From the NCBI RefSeq assembly GCF_003340495.1, contig NZ_QASA01000001.1:3224001-3288000 (forward strand): a stretch of 64,000 nt of DNA. The letters run 5' to 3'. The DNA comes from Adhaeribacter pallidiroseus. Lineage in GTDB: Bacteria; Bacteroidota; Bacteroidia; Cytophagales; Hymenobacteraceae. The position numbers were made by a program, and so were the translations under genes. Below are positions 9,659 to 17,635 of this stretch, piece after piece (position 1 is the first letter of the stretch; the number at the start of each line of letters is the position of its first letter). The notes under the pieces are model-generated. The model saw nothing but the letters and a program-made list of their open reading frames with translations. It had not been told where the DNA came from and searched no databases.

Positions 9659-10093
9659 ATGGAAGCCCCTGCCCTTTTTGCCCGTTTTGAAGAAAACTTA
9701 AATACCATACTCACTATTCTGGAATCGAATAAAGTGGATATCAGCCGTACTCCTTTTGAATCCGTGATACCGCTGGAAGTTACTCGCCTCTGTGAAATAC
9801 TAAATACCGCCGGCGAGCATTTTGCTATTACCGGCAATGGGCAACAAACAATATTTAACTTTCGGCAACAATACATGCAGCATAGCCAAAGTGCCGCCGA
9901 AGCTATGGCTAAAATTTTGAATGATAAAAAATCGTACATGAAAACCCCGGAAGGTTCTCTTTTAACGAAAGAATTACTCATTCGCCGCCTGGAGTATTTT
10001 AACGAAATGGCCCGTACTTTTAATATTATGATTACGCAACAGCAGTTAGGCAGTCCATTACAATACAGCTCTCAAGCATTGCTAAAAAAATAA
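9659..10093 (+). CDS. Conserved-looking helical protein of unknown function
   Basis: This 144-residue protein is not one I recognise. It has no signal peptide, membrane segment or cysteine cluster. The composition is that of a soluble, mainly helical protein (for example RFEENLNTILTILESNKVDIS near the N-terminus and KELLIRRLEYFNEMARTF near residue 110). The start at ATG 9659 is the first in frame, and a strong terminator follows 20 bp after the stop, which supports a real gene. Codon use resembles neighbouring core genes. Confidence 0.65.
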   Translation: MEAPALFARFEENLNTILTILESNKVDISRTPFESVIPLEVTRLCEILNTAGEHFAITGNGQQTIFNFRQQYMQHSQSAAEAMAKILNDKKSYMKTPEGSLLTKELLIRRLEYFNEMARTFNIMITQQQLGSPLQYSSQALLKK

Positions 10094-10112
10094 AATTTTT
10101 AAAAATTTACTT

Positions 10113-10144
10113 AAAAGCCTGGCTTACCTGAGCCGGGCTTTTTT
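10113..10144 (+). terminator. Intrinsic terminator
   Basis: An 11-bp stem with one G-T wobble (10114-10124 with 10131-10141) and a 6-nt loop is followed by a T run. It ends the unit of the unknown gene at 9659-10093. Confidence 0.85.
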
Positions 10145-10228
10145 GATTTATAGTTATCGTGCTCTATTTTGCTTTATAAATAAAAAGCGCACATTACTTT
10201 TAAAATTATTTCATCAGCTCCATTTGTC

Positions 10229-10816
10229 ATGAACTTCCCCATCCCCACTGAGTTGCGTACGGAAAGGCTGCTACTTCGGCGTTACGCGGCCTCTGATGCT
10301 TATGACTTTCTGCAACTTCTTTTAAAAAACCAAGCTCGCTTATCACTTGCTTTTCCCGGCAGAGTGGCTATGACCCAGAAATCAGAAAATGCCGAATACT
10401 TTATCCGGCAAATGCGAGCCGACTGGCAGTCAAAAAAAGTGTATGAATTTGGTATTTGGCTACAGGATAGAGAGCAGTATATCGGGGACATCGCTCTTAA
10501 AAATATCGAAAAAAGAGTACCAAAAGGAGAAATAGGATATTACCTGGATGCCGCTGCCGAAGGGCAAGGTTTGGCTGGCGAAGCACTACGGGCGGTAATC
10601 AATTTCGGCTTCGACAACCTGGCGCTAAATAAATTATTCATCAAAATGCCCATTCAAAATCAACGTAGTTACCATTTAGCCGAGCGTTGCGGATTTACCC
10701 GGGAAGGTTTATTGCGGCAAGACTTTCGGTCGGATGAGAAAACCGGTTTAGTGGATGTTTATTACTACGGAATGACGCGCACCGATTATGAGATGCGCGA
10801 ACAAGCAAAAATTTAA
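10229..10816 (+). CDS. GNAT N-acetyltransferase, RimJ/RimL type
   Basis: The 195-residue protein has the RimJ/RimL pattern: an N-terminal TERLLLRRY segment, GDIALKNIEK near residue 90, the acetyl-CoA loop region AEGQGLAGEALRAVINFGFDNL near 110-130, and the closing NQRSYHLAERCGFTREGLLRQ. Such enzymes acetylate N-terminal amino groups of ribosomal proteins or small molecules, and the substrate here is unknown. It converges on the tsf gene, with a shared bidirectional terminator between them. Confidence 0.9.
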   Translation: MNFPIPTELRTERLLLRRYAASDAYDFLQLLLKNQARLSLAFPGRVAMTQKSENAEYFIRQMRADWQSKKVYEFGIWLQDREQYIGDIALKNIEKRVPKGEIGYYLDAAAEGQGLAGEALRAVINFGFDNLALNKLFIKMPIQNQRSYHLAERCGFTREGLLRQDFRSDEKTGLVDVYYYGMTRTDYEMREQAKI

Positions 10817-10883
10817 AAAAACTTAGTTCCAGTCTTATATTTTCTGGAAATAAAAGGCTGTTGTATACAAAAGCGTTAAAAAC

Positions 10884-10914
10884 AAAAAAGCCTTCTGAGA
10901 TCTCAGAAGGCTTT
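10884..10914. terminator. Bidirectional terminator between GNAT gene and tsf
   Basis: A perfect palindrome (10887-10900 with 10901-10914, core CTTCTGAGATCTCAGAAG) has an A run on its left and T-rich sequence on its right. The A run gives a U tract for minus-strand transcripts, so it mainly ends tsf. Confidence 0.85.
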
Positions 10915-10934
10915 GCATTTTTACAATTAAAAAA

Positions 10935-11771
10935 TTAAGCACCAATTGCTACACGCTTAAATTCACTAACGGTTAAACCTTTACTGGTTTTATCCAGCAG
11001 TTGTGCAATCGTTAAGGAAGAATCTTTTACAAATTCCTGGTTTAATAAAGTGCTGTCTTTGTAGAATTTATTCAGTTTACCTTGAGCAATTTTTTCCAGC
11101 ATCGCTTCTGGTTTCCCTTCGGCACGAGCTTGCTCTTTGCCAATTTCAATTTCGCGGGCAACGGTAGCCGCATCCACGCCGTCTTTATCTAAAGCAATGG
11201 GCTTCATAGCGGCAATTTGCATCGCTACGTCTTTACCCACCTCGGTTACATCGGTGCCGTTGGTGTTTTTTAAGCCAACTAATACGCCTAATTTGCCATT
11301 CGAATGGTTATAAGCCACTACTTTATCAGCAGTTACGGTTTCGTAAGTTACTACGTCTAACTTCTCACCAATTTTACCCATTAAGTCGGTAATATGGTCT
11401 TGCAACGAACGGCCATCTGCTTGTGAACTAGCTAATAATTCTTCTTTTGAAGTAGCATTGGTTGTTACAGCCGCTTCCAGAATAGCTTTAGCCAAGGTTT
11501 GGAAATCCGCTACTTTAGATACCGGCTCGGTCTCGCAAGCTAACGCGATTACTTTGCCCGTAGTGCCATCGGCACTTACTTGAGTTAAAACAACGCCTTC
11601 GGAGGTAACATTGTCGGCCCGTTTGCTGGCAATTTTCTGACCTGCTTTCCGGAGAATATCTTTAGCCGTTTCAAAATCGCCATTTGCTTCGGTAAGTGCT
11701 TTTTTGCAATCCATCATACCGGCGCCGGTTTCCTGGCGAAGTCTGTTAACATCTTGTGCTGTAATAGCCAT
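10935..11771 (-). CDS. tsf: Elongation factor Ts
   Basis: The 278-residue product is EF-Ts, which exchanges GDP for GTP on EF-Tu. The N-terminal UBA-like segment ITAQDVNRLRQETGAGMMDCKKAL and the TDF-like element KADNV/SEGVV are clear, and the dimerisation core follows at about residues 60-265. Length is normal for the family. It is the last gene of the rplM-rpsI-rpsB-tsf block. It is separated from rpsB by a heptad array (11779-11855) and a terminator hairpin (11862-11902), so part of its expression may come from readthrough or from its own promoter. Confidence 0.97.
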   Translation of the reverse strand: MAITAQDVNRLRQETGAGMMDCKKALTEANGDFETAKDILRKAGQKIASKRADNVTSEGVVLTQVSADGTTGKVIALACETEPVSKVADFQTLAKAILEAAVTTNATSKEELLASSQADGRSLQDHITDLMGKIGEKLDVVTYETVTADKVVAYNHSNGKLGVLVGLKNTNGTDVTEVGKDVAMQIAAMKPIALDKDGVDAATVAREIEIGKEQARAEGKPEAMLEKIAQGKLNKFYKDSTLLNQEFVKDSSLTIAQLLDKTSKGLTVSEFKRVAIGA

Positions 11772-11778
11772 TTTATTT

Positions 11779-11855
11779 AGTTATGAGTTAAGAGTTATGA
11801 GTTAAAAGTTACATGTTAGGAGATATCTGTTGTCTAACATCTAACGTCCAATTAA
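11779..11855. repeat. Eleven-unit degenerate heptad array upstream of tsf
   Basis: Eleven consecutive 7-bp units run without a break. The first five are near AGTTATG or AGTTAAG. The later ones drift to TGTTAGG, AGATATC, TGTTGTC, TAACATC and TAACGTC. The array begins 8 bp upstream of the tsf start codon and so lies in its 5' leader. It belongs to the same family as the arrays at 48731-48814 and in the cys locus. Confidence 0.8.
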
Positions 11856-11861
11856 ATATTT

Positions 11862-11902
11862 AAAAAAAACTGAACATCAGAGTTTTAAATCTAATGTTCA
11901 GT
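11862..11902 (-). terminator. Intrinsic terminator between rpsB and tsf
   Basis: Read on the minus strand, a 13-bp stem with one wobble pair (11890-11902 with 11869-11881) is followed directly by eight T residues. It lies 27 bp after the rpsB stop and could reduce transcription into tsf. Confidence 0.75.
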
Positions 11903-11928
11903 TATAATAAGGCATTCTAAAGATTAGA

Positions 11929-12690
11929 TTATTCGGCAGCTACTTTTTCTGCTACACCTTCTTCTTCCGTCCGTTTTCTTTCGGTTTCTTCTTTATCTAC
12001 TTTTCTTTCGGATAAACCGTCCTCAATTGCTTTACCAATAACACCTACGATTAAAGCAATTGATTTGGAGGCATCATCGTTAGCCGGAATTGGAAAATCT
12101 ACTAACTCGGGGTTAGAGTTAGTATCTACAATCGCAAATACCGGTAAATTTAACTTTTGCGCTTCTTTAATTGCAATGTGTTCCCGCTTTACGTCCACTA
12201 CAAACAAAGCTGCCGGTAACCGGGATAAATCGGCTATACCACCCAATACGCGGCCTAATTTCTCACGCTCGCGCGAAACCATTAAACGCTCGCGTTTCGC
12301 CAAGTTGGCGTAAGAAACATTGTCTTTGATCATTTTATCAATGGTAGACATTTTCTTCAACGACTTGCGTACAGTAGCAAAGTTGGTTAACATACCACCT
12401 AACCACCGGTCGGTTACATAAGGCATTTTCAGGCGTTTTGCTTCTTCCGAAACAATATCCTGCGCCTGCTTTTTAGTAGCCACAAACATAATTTTGCGAC
12501 CAGATTTAGCAATCTGACGGATAGCCGCGGCGGCTTCGTCGATAGATGCTACGGTTTTATTTAAATCAATAATATGGATACCGTTCTTTTCCATGAAAAT
12601 ATACGGTGCCATTTTTGGATCCCATTTCCGGGTAAGGTGGCCAAAGTGCACACCAGCATCCAACAAATCTTTATAATTAACGCTTGCCAT
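11929..12690 (-). CDS. rpsB: 30S ribosomal protein S2
   Basis: The 253-residue protein starts with the typical [24 protein letters not shown] and contains [19 protein letters not shown] near residue 120 and the [23 protein letters not shown] block near 195. The Lys/Glu-rich tail is a common S2 extension. S2 joins the small subunit late and binds near S1. It follows rpsI by 21 bp. Confidence 0.98.
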   Translation of the reverse strand: MASVNYKDLLDAGVHFGHLTRKWDPKMAPYIFMEKNGIHIIDLNKTVASIDEAAAAIRQIAKSGRKIMFVATKKQAQDIVSEEAKRLKMPYVTDRWLGGMLTNFATVRKSLKKMSTIDKMIKDNVSYANLAKRERLMVSREREKLGRVLGGIADLSRLPAALFVVDVKREHIAIKEAQKLNLPVFAIVDTNSNPELVDFPIPANDDASKSIALIVGVIGKAIEDGLSERKVDKEETERKRTEEEGVAEKVAAE

Positions 12691-12711
12691 TTTGTGAATA
12701 CACCTTTAAGA

Positions 12712-13098
12712 TTATCTTTTAGAGAACTGGAATGACTTTCTCGCTTTTGCTCTACCAAACTTCTTGCGTTCCACCATGCGCGGGTCGCGGGTAAGGAAGC
12801 CTTCTTTCTTCAAGCCCGGACGGTTATCCGCTGTTTCCAAAACTAAAGCTTTGGCAATTGCCAAACGAATAGCTTCGGCCTGGCCACTTACGCCACCACC
12901 TTTAACATTTGCTTTTACGTCGTATTTACCAGTCTGATTCAGCGCCTGGAACGGTTGATTGATGATAGTCTGCAGTACTTCACTTGGAAAGTACGCTTTT
13001 ATATCTCTATCGTTAATAGTGATATTCCCTTGCCCGGCCGTGATATAAACACGTGCCACCGAGGTTTTTCTTCTACCAGATGTATTGAGAACTTCCAT
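12712..13098 (-). CDS. rpsI: 30S ribosomal protein S9
   Basis: The protein has 128 residues, the family length. The N-terminal [14 protein letters not shown], the central [19 protein letters not shown] and the basic C-terminus [24 protein letters not shown], whose tail reaches the decoding centre, are diagnostic. It starts 14 bp after rplM, the usual L13-S9 pair. Confidence 0.98.
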   Translation of the reverse strand: MEVLNTSGRRKTSVARVYITAGQGNITINDRDIKAYFPSEVLQTIINQPFQALNQTGKYDVKANVKGGGVSGQAEAIRLAIAKALVLETADNRPGLKKEGFLTRDPRMVERKKFGRAKARKSFQFSKR

Positions 13099-13112
13099 TA
13101 ATTAGTATATAG

Positions 13113-13559
13113 TTAAGATATTTTTACTTGTTTTGATTGTTGCGCTTCGTGCGGATGCTCGGCTCCGTCGTAAACAAACAAATTACGGAACTGTTCCCGG
13201 CCTAAACGGGTACGCGGCAACATACCCCGTACCGCTCTTTCTACCACTTTGGCTGGCGACTTTGCTTTTAACTCCCGAACCGTGGTTTGTTTCTGACCAC
13301 CTGGGTAGCCGGAGTGCGTTACATACACTTTGTTGTCTAATTTTTTACCGGTTACCCGCAATTTTTCCGCGTTAATAACAATTACGTTATCGCCGCAATC
13401 GGCATTTGGGGTAAAGGAAGGCTTATTCTTGCCTCTTAAAATGTTAGCGATTTGGCTGCATACGCGGCCTAGTGTGGCGTCTCCGGCGTCTATCACTACC
13501 CAACCTTTGTTAGCGGTCGCTTTATTAACTGATAGCGTCTTATAACTTAAATGATCCAT
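13113..13559 (-). CDS. rplM: 50S ribosomal protein L13
   Basis: The start is placed at ATG 13559, giving 148 residues beginning MDHLSYKTLSVNKATANKGW. A longer frame opens at 13625, but it would include the promoter's downstream region and adds residues unlike any L13. Family signatures are VIDAGDATLGRVCSQIANILRGK, DNVIVINAEKLRVTGKK and the MLPRTRLGREQFRNL block near the C-terminus. It is the first gene of the block, driven by the promoter at 13623-13654. Confidence 0.97.
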   Translation of the reverse strand: MDHLSYKTLSVNKATANKGWVVIDAGDATLGRVCSQIANILRGKNKPSFTPNADCGDNVIVINAEKLRVTGKKLDNKVYVTHSGYPGGQKQTTVRELKAKSPAKVVERAVRGMLPRTRLGREQFRNLFVYDGAEHPHEAQQSKQVKIS

Positions 13560-14002
13560 TGGTGTGCTTTTAAAGCGATTAGTTAAATATTTATTTATCT
13601 TCCTGTTTCCAGAAAATGAGCACAAAGATAGATGTATTAGTTAGCAAATGCAAACTAAATTGTTATTTCTCTGATTGTAACCTAATTAACCTACTTAGTA
13701 TTTTAAGAGTATAGCAGCAAATTCGGGTAAACCAGAATAGATGGGATTGATTGCATGCTGATTAGCAGGAAGGTATTGGGCAAAGAAATCTTCCGCCGTG
13801 AACTTTATTGTAGCTTAATGGAAATTTTTTAAAAATTTGTCGCTTTTCCTAAATAAAACACTTTATTACAATAACAAAATACTTTAGTAACACATGAAAT
13901 AAATTAGCTGTACGGAATAGATGAATTTGCTAAATTTTTATTAAAAAAGTAACTGAATTTAAAGACTTAACTTGTATTGATTCGAACTTTAATTTGTTAA
14001 AA
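13560..14002. other. Intergenic region holding the rplM promoter
   Basis: About 440 bp lie between rplM and the GNAT gene. The part next to rplM contains the promoter described separately. The rest (about 13660-14002) is AT-rich, with a palindromic word around 13822-13838 (TTTTTTAAAAATTT), and shows no ORF, tRNA or obvious hairpin. Confidence 0.6.
13623..13654 (-). promoter_or_regulatory. Bacteroidota-type promoter of the rplM-rpsI-rpsB-tsf block
   Basis: On the minus strand a -33 TTTG (13651-13654) is followed by a 20-nt spacer and a -7 element TATCTTTG (13623-13630), matching TTTG-N19/20-TAnnTTTG. The expected start is near 13616, giving a leader of about 57 nt before the rplM ATG. Confidence 0.7.
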
Positions 14003-14683
14003 TTAAGTAGAAATTACTTCCAGCAATTCTTCAATTAATTCCCGATTAATATAATTAATAGCAGCGTATTTTTCATAATACATAGCCTGGATGAGAGCAG
14101 CCGGATTGGTAGCTTCAAAGGTTACTCCTTCATCGCCGGGGCGGAACATCACTTGCATCGGAACGGCTGTATCCCCATTAATAGGCGGTTGAAAATATTT
14201 GTAAGGCAAAATAGTGCCGCCGTTTTGTTGAAAAAAGTTTACTTTACGGGAATAAATTTGAGCTTCCTCGGCACTATCATTTGCATTAGCCGTTATTTCC
14301 CAAACAAAACCAACCGATAAATAGCCTTTTTCTTTTAATATAACAGCGCCAGTTTGGTAGATGTAATCAAAAAATAAAGAACCGATTTGCTTATTGCGTG
14401 CTTCTGCATCAATGGCCAAATAAACCAGAAAAACGGCCGAAGGATTAGTAAGCAAATGCACGGTAGCCATGCCAATAGTTTTTACTTTATTGGATACCCG
14501 AAAAGCTAAACCAACCCCTTGATCCAGGCTGTCCAGTATAGCTTGTGGTGGTTCTTGTTCTTCGGTTGCAAAATTTTGATAATAAAGGTTCCACCAGTTG
14601 GTATCAGCAATTAATAGTTTAGAATCTTGAATGCATTCAAAGCAAACGGGTTGCTCCGGCACTTCATTAAAATCTAACGACAT
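14003..14683 (-). CDS. GNAT-like acetyltransferase, substrate unknown
   Basis: The protein has 226 residues. The centre has a GNAT-like fold pattern: IGMATVHLLTNPSAVFLVYLAIDAEARNKQIGSLFFDYI at about residues 70-115 fits beta4, the acetyl-CoA loop and the following helix. The N-terminal 45 residues and the C-terminal 80 residues are specific to this group. No partner genes suggest a substrate. The start ATG at 14683 is the first in frame after a long non-coding region. Confidence 0.65.
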   Translation of the reverse strand: MSLDFNEVPEQPVCFECIQDSKLLIADTNWWNLYYQNFATEEQEPPQAILDSLDQGVGLAFRVSNKVKTIGMATVHLLTNPSAVFLVYLAIDAEARNKQIGSLFFDYIYQTGAVILKEKGYLSVGFVWEITANANDSAEEAQIYSRKVNFFQQNGGTILPYKYFQPPINGDTAVPMQVMFRPGDEGVTFEATNPAALIQAMYYEKYAAINYINRELIEELLEVIST

Positions 14684-15046
14684 ACATTAGTAGTTGGTAA
14701 GTAGCTTATGTTTGGCTCGGAGTTAGTAATTAAATATAATTTTAGAATGCTGTTTACCTATACTGACTAATTAACAGCCACACCGGTTGCATCCAACTGC
14801 ATATATTCATTAACAAGATTTAAAACACACAACAACCAACAGGGACGAGAGCAATGATACTGAAGCAAATATAATTAAATGCGCGGTGTAAGTAAATACC
14901 TAATTTTAAGTATTTTCAAAACCACAAAATTAGATACTATTTGCAGAGCTAAATTATTTACGAATTATAATTTTTTAAGATACACCCCAAGTAAAAATAC
15001 TTCTTAAACAAAAAGATACTTAATGCGATAAGATGTTATTTTAAAT
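14684..15046. other. AT-rich intergenic region, nothing identified
   Basis: About 360 bp lie between two minus-strand genes. A lone -7-like TATATTTG (minus strand, 14866-14873) lacks a convincing -33 element at the right distance. I see no ORF, repeat array or hairpin terminator. Confidence 0.5.
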
Positions 15047-15829
15047 TTATGACTTATAAATTGCCGGTCTTTTTTCGGCTAAATATTTCCAGTAACGAGC
15101 CGGAATATGCCGCAGATGCAGCTTTTTATTTTTCCGTTCTGCAATATTTACACTATTAAAATAGGTTTGCCACAGATCCTGGTAAACGGTTTCGTATTGG
15201 TCTAGCAAAGTTGCAGGTAACTGACCGCTCCTATTAATGGGCACTTGTTCTAATTGCACATAAACGGCAGTACGCAAATTATAATAAATTCCGTATTTGC
15301 GTTTTATATCATAGATAAGCCAGCGCTGGTCGGCGTAGCGGAGCGTGAAATGTTTTACAATTAGAGGCAAGACATTAAAATCTGGTTCTATAGCGGCATA
15401 AAATAAATCATCGCTTGTTTTTTGAAAACGCACAAAGGCTTCCATGCGGTGCGATTCCCGGAAAACTTGTTTGGTAATTTGCGCTATTTGGCGTACACAA
15501 TCAGCCGCGAAATTTTCTTCAATATTTACTGTATTATCAAAAGCTAACTTGATGTAGTTGTAAATGGTTATCTCTACATTAGGTAATTCCGATAAGAAAG
15601 CTTTGAATAACTGTACGCCCGAGGCTGGCGAAATTTTGCGGAGTAATCCTTGCCACACCCGATCTGCTTTGTCTTGATCGGTACAGACAAAAATGGATGT
15701 AGCAAATAAGCTAGGCTGTAAAATAAGTTGTTCTTTAAAGATTTTATCTGGCCAGGCTTTCCGCTCGTATATTTCAAAAATCACGCTCAACAAACCCTCG
15801 AAAGAACCATCGTACGTGTAGTGATACAT
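15047..15829 (-). CDS. TIGR03915-type (DUF4130) putative DNA repair/metabolism protein
   Basis: The 260-residue protein matches my memory of the DUF4130 family. It begins YHYTYDGSFEGLLSVIFEIYERK and has a conserved centre HRMEAFVRFQKTSDDLFYAAIEPDFNVLPLI at about residues 145-175, then ERFADQRWLIYD-like RYADQRWLIYD near 185. The family is named for its link to a radical-SAM partner (TIGR03916), which is encoded upstream here, and in other bacteria it can be fused to a uracil-DNA glycosylase domain. Function is inferred as DNA modification or repair; chemistry is unknown. No glycosylase domain is attached in this copy. Confidence 0.85.
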   Translation of the reverse strand: MYHYTYDGSFEGLLSVIFEIYERKAWPDKIFKEQLILQPSLFATSIFVCTDQDKADRVWQGLLRKISPASGVQLFKAFLSELPNVEITIYNYIKLAFDNTVNIEENFAADCVRQIAQITKQVFRESHRMEAFVRFQKTSDDLFYAAIEPDFNVLPLIVKHFTLRYADQRWLIYDIKRKYGIYYNLRTAVYVQLEQVPINRSGQLPATLLDQYETVYQDLWQTYFNSVNIAERKNKKLHLRHIPARYWKYLAEKRPAIYKS

Positions 15830-15891
15830 ACCAGTGTTTTTTAAACTAGGCAGAAGTGCAGTGTTGGTTTTTTAAAAATTTATTTAAAAAA

Positions 15892-16080
15892 TTAGATGTA
15901 TTGGTAAAACAAAGTTTGTGATTCACCGGTAGTGGACGGGGTTGTATGGCGCATCCGGGTTTTGCGCTTCTCATTTAAATATTGCAGGTGTACTACCAGT
16001 AAACTAAGCTTGCAGTGGCAAGATACCGGGGCTACTTTGGTATTATAATTTTTTTGAGACAGATTAGTGGTGTTTTTCAT
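15892..16080 (-). CDS. Possible small protein between the DNA-repair pair
   Basis: A 62-residue frame starts at ATG 16080, about 50 bp after the radical-SAM gene, in the same direction and in the 299-bp gap before the DUF4130 gene. It carries CHCK and a basic segment NEKRKTRMRH but no recognisable domain. Position in the presumed operon is the only support. Confidence 0.3.
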   Translation of the reverse strand: MKNTTNLSQKNYNTKVAPVSCHCKLSLLVVHLQYLNEKRKTRMRHTTPSTTGESQTLFYQYI

Positions 16081-16128
16081 AATATTTACTTGATTAAGTG
16101 GTTTAGTAGGTAAAACTTATTGCAGTAA

Positions 16129-17394
16129 TTAGCTGGCAGCTCCGAACAAACTAAGCTGTTGCTTTATTAGGCTATTGCGGACAGAGCCTTCCCCAAACAG
16201 AATTCGGCGCCGAATGACATCTTCAGTGTACGTTTTAGCATCTGGACTTTTGCCGTTACAGGTAATAAAATACCGGGCGCGCTTCAACACCACGCCAATT
16301 TTTAATAAATGGTCAGCCGTAAGCGTAGCAAACCGGCGCGCCATTATAATTTTCTTCGCTGACTTTACCCCGATACCCGGCACGCGCAAGATCATTTCGT
16401 AATCGGCCGTGTTTATTTCAACCGGAAAAAAGTGCATGTTTCGTAATGCCCAGGACAGTTTAGGATCAATTTCTAAGTCCAGGTTAGGATAAAAGTCTGA
16501 TACTATTTCGCTTACCCCAAAACCGTAGAACCGCATCAGCCAGTCGGCCTGGTAAATGCGGTTTTCGCGCATTAAAGGCGGCACGTTTATACCGGCAAGC
16601 CGACTATCCTGGCTTACCGGCACGTAACCGGAATAATACACCCGCTTGAGCTGGTACTTGCCGTACAGTTGGTCAGAGAGTTGTAAGATTTGCTGGTCGT
16701 TTTCGGCGGAAGCTCCCACAATAAGTTGCGTACTCTGGCCGGCTGGGGCAAAAGCAACGGCATTTTTAAAAATTTTGCGTTCTTCTTTGCTGGCAATTAG
16801 TTCCTGGCTAATCGCCGACATGGGTTTTATAATCTGCGCGTAATTTTTTTCGGGAGCCAAATGTTTTAAGCTTAGCTCCGTGGGCAACTCAATATTTACA
16901 CTGAGCCGGTCGGCGTACAAACCGGCTTCCCGGATTAAATCTTCGCTGGCTCCCGGGATGGTTTTCAGATGAATGTAGCCATTAAATTTATGTTCCTGGC
17001 GCAGCTTCTTCGCAATCCGGATTAAGCGCTCCATGGTATAATCCGAATTTTTAAAAATTCCAGAGCTTAGAAATAAACCTTCGATGTAATTGCGGCGGTA
17101 AAAATTAATCGTCAGGTTTACTACTTCGTCAATCGTAAAAGCAGCCCGTTGAATATCATTACTGCGGCGGGTTACACAATACGCGCAATCGAAAATGCAA
17201 TAGTTAGTCAATAAAATTTTAAGCAAAGAAACACAGCGGCCATCTTCGGTGTAGGAATGGCAAATTCCCATGCCTTCGGCGTTGCCTAAACCTTTGTTAT
17301 GGTTTTTCCGCTTTCCACCACTTGAAGAACAAGAAACATCGTATTTGGCGGCATCCGCTAATATTTTTAGCTTATCTTTAACTTTGTCGTTCAT
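16129..17394 (-). CDS. TIGR03916-type radical SAM protein, putative DNA modification/repair
   Basis: The 421-residue protein has a radical-SAM cluster motif CxxxCxxC (CIFDCAYC, about residue 68) after a Cys-containing N-terminal stretch with GICHSYTEDGRC, another possible cluster-binding element. The TIM-barrel region runs to about 290. At about 320-345 there is a helix-hairpin-helix segment (EINTADYEMILRVPGIGVKSAKKI), which points to DNA binding. The pairing with a DUF4130 gene is the known context of this family. Role is inferred and substrate unknown. The codons near 16765 and 17047 include the AT palindrome TTTTTAAAAATT. Confidence 0.88.
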   Translation of the reverse strand: MNDKVKDKLKILADAAKYDVSCSSSGGKRKNHNKGLGNAEGMGICHSYTEDGRCVSLLKILLTNYCIFDCAYCVTRRSNDIQRAAFTIDEVVNLTINFYRRNYIEGLFLSSGIFKNSDYTMERLIRIAKKLRQEHKFNGYIHLKTIPGASEDLIREAGLYADRLSVNIELPTELSLKHLAPEKNYAQIIKPMSAISQELIASKEERKIFKNAVAFAPAGQSTQLIVGASAENDQQILQLSDQLYGKYQLKRVYYSGYVPVSQDSRLAGINVPPLMRENRIYQADWLMRFYGFGVSEIVSDFYPNLDLEIDPKLSWALRNMHFFPVEINTADYEMILRVPGIGVKSAKKIIMARRFATLTADHLLKIGVVLKRARYFITCNGKSPDAKTYTEDVIRRRILFGEGSVRNSLIKQQLSLFGAAS

Positions 17395-17635
17395 ACTGGT
17401 CTTTTACTGGTACTAAAATATACCTATTTTAATTACAAAACCAATATATTTAGTAAAATGTTTAAAAAATTAGCAAAATAATAAATATACAATGCTTAAA
17501 GCAATACCGCTAGGAAAGCAATAATTTCGTCCCTATTAGGTTTAAATAGTAGATATAATTATTTTGTATTAAATTGAAATCGGTCTTATATCTGTAAGTA
17601 AAGACTGCCTATTTAAGATGTGACTTTATACCTTT

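Noticed and set aside
9595-9981. Minus-strand frame opposite the unknown gene at 9659
   Set aside because: It is the antisense shadow of a frame that has a terminator and better composition.
13560-13625. Longer N-terminus for L13
   Set aside because: The upstream codons lie in the leader close to the predicted transcription start, and L13 proteins begin at the internal Met.
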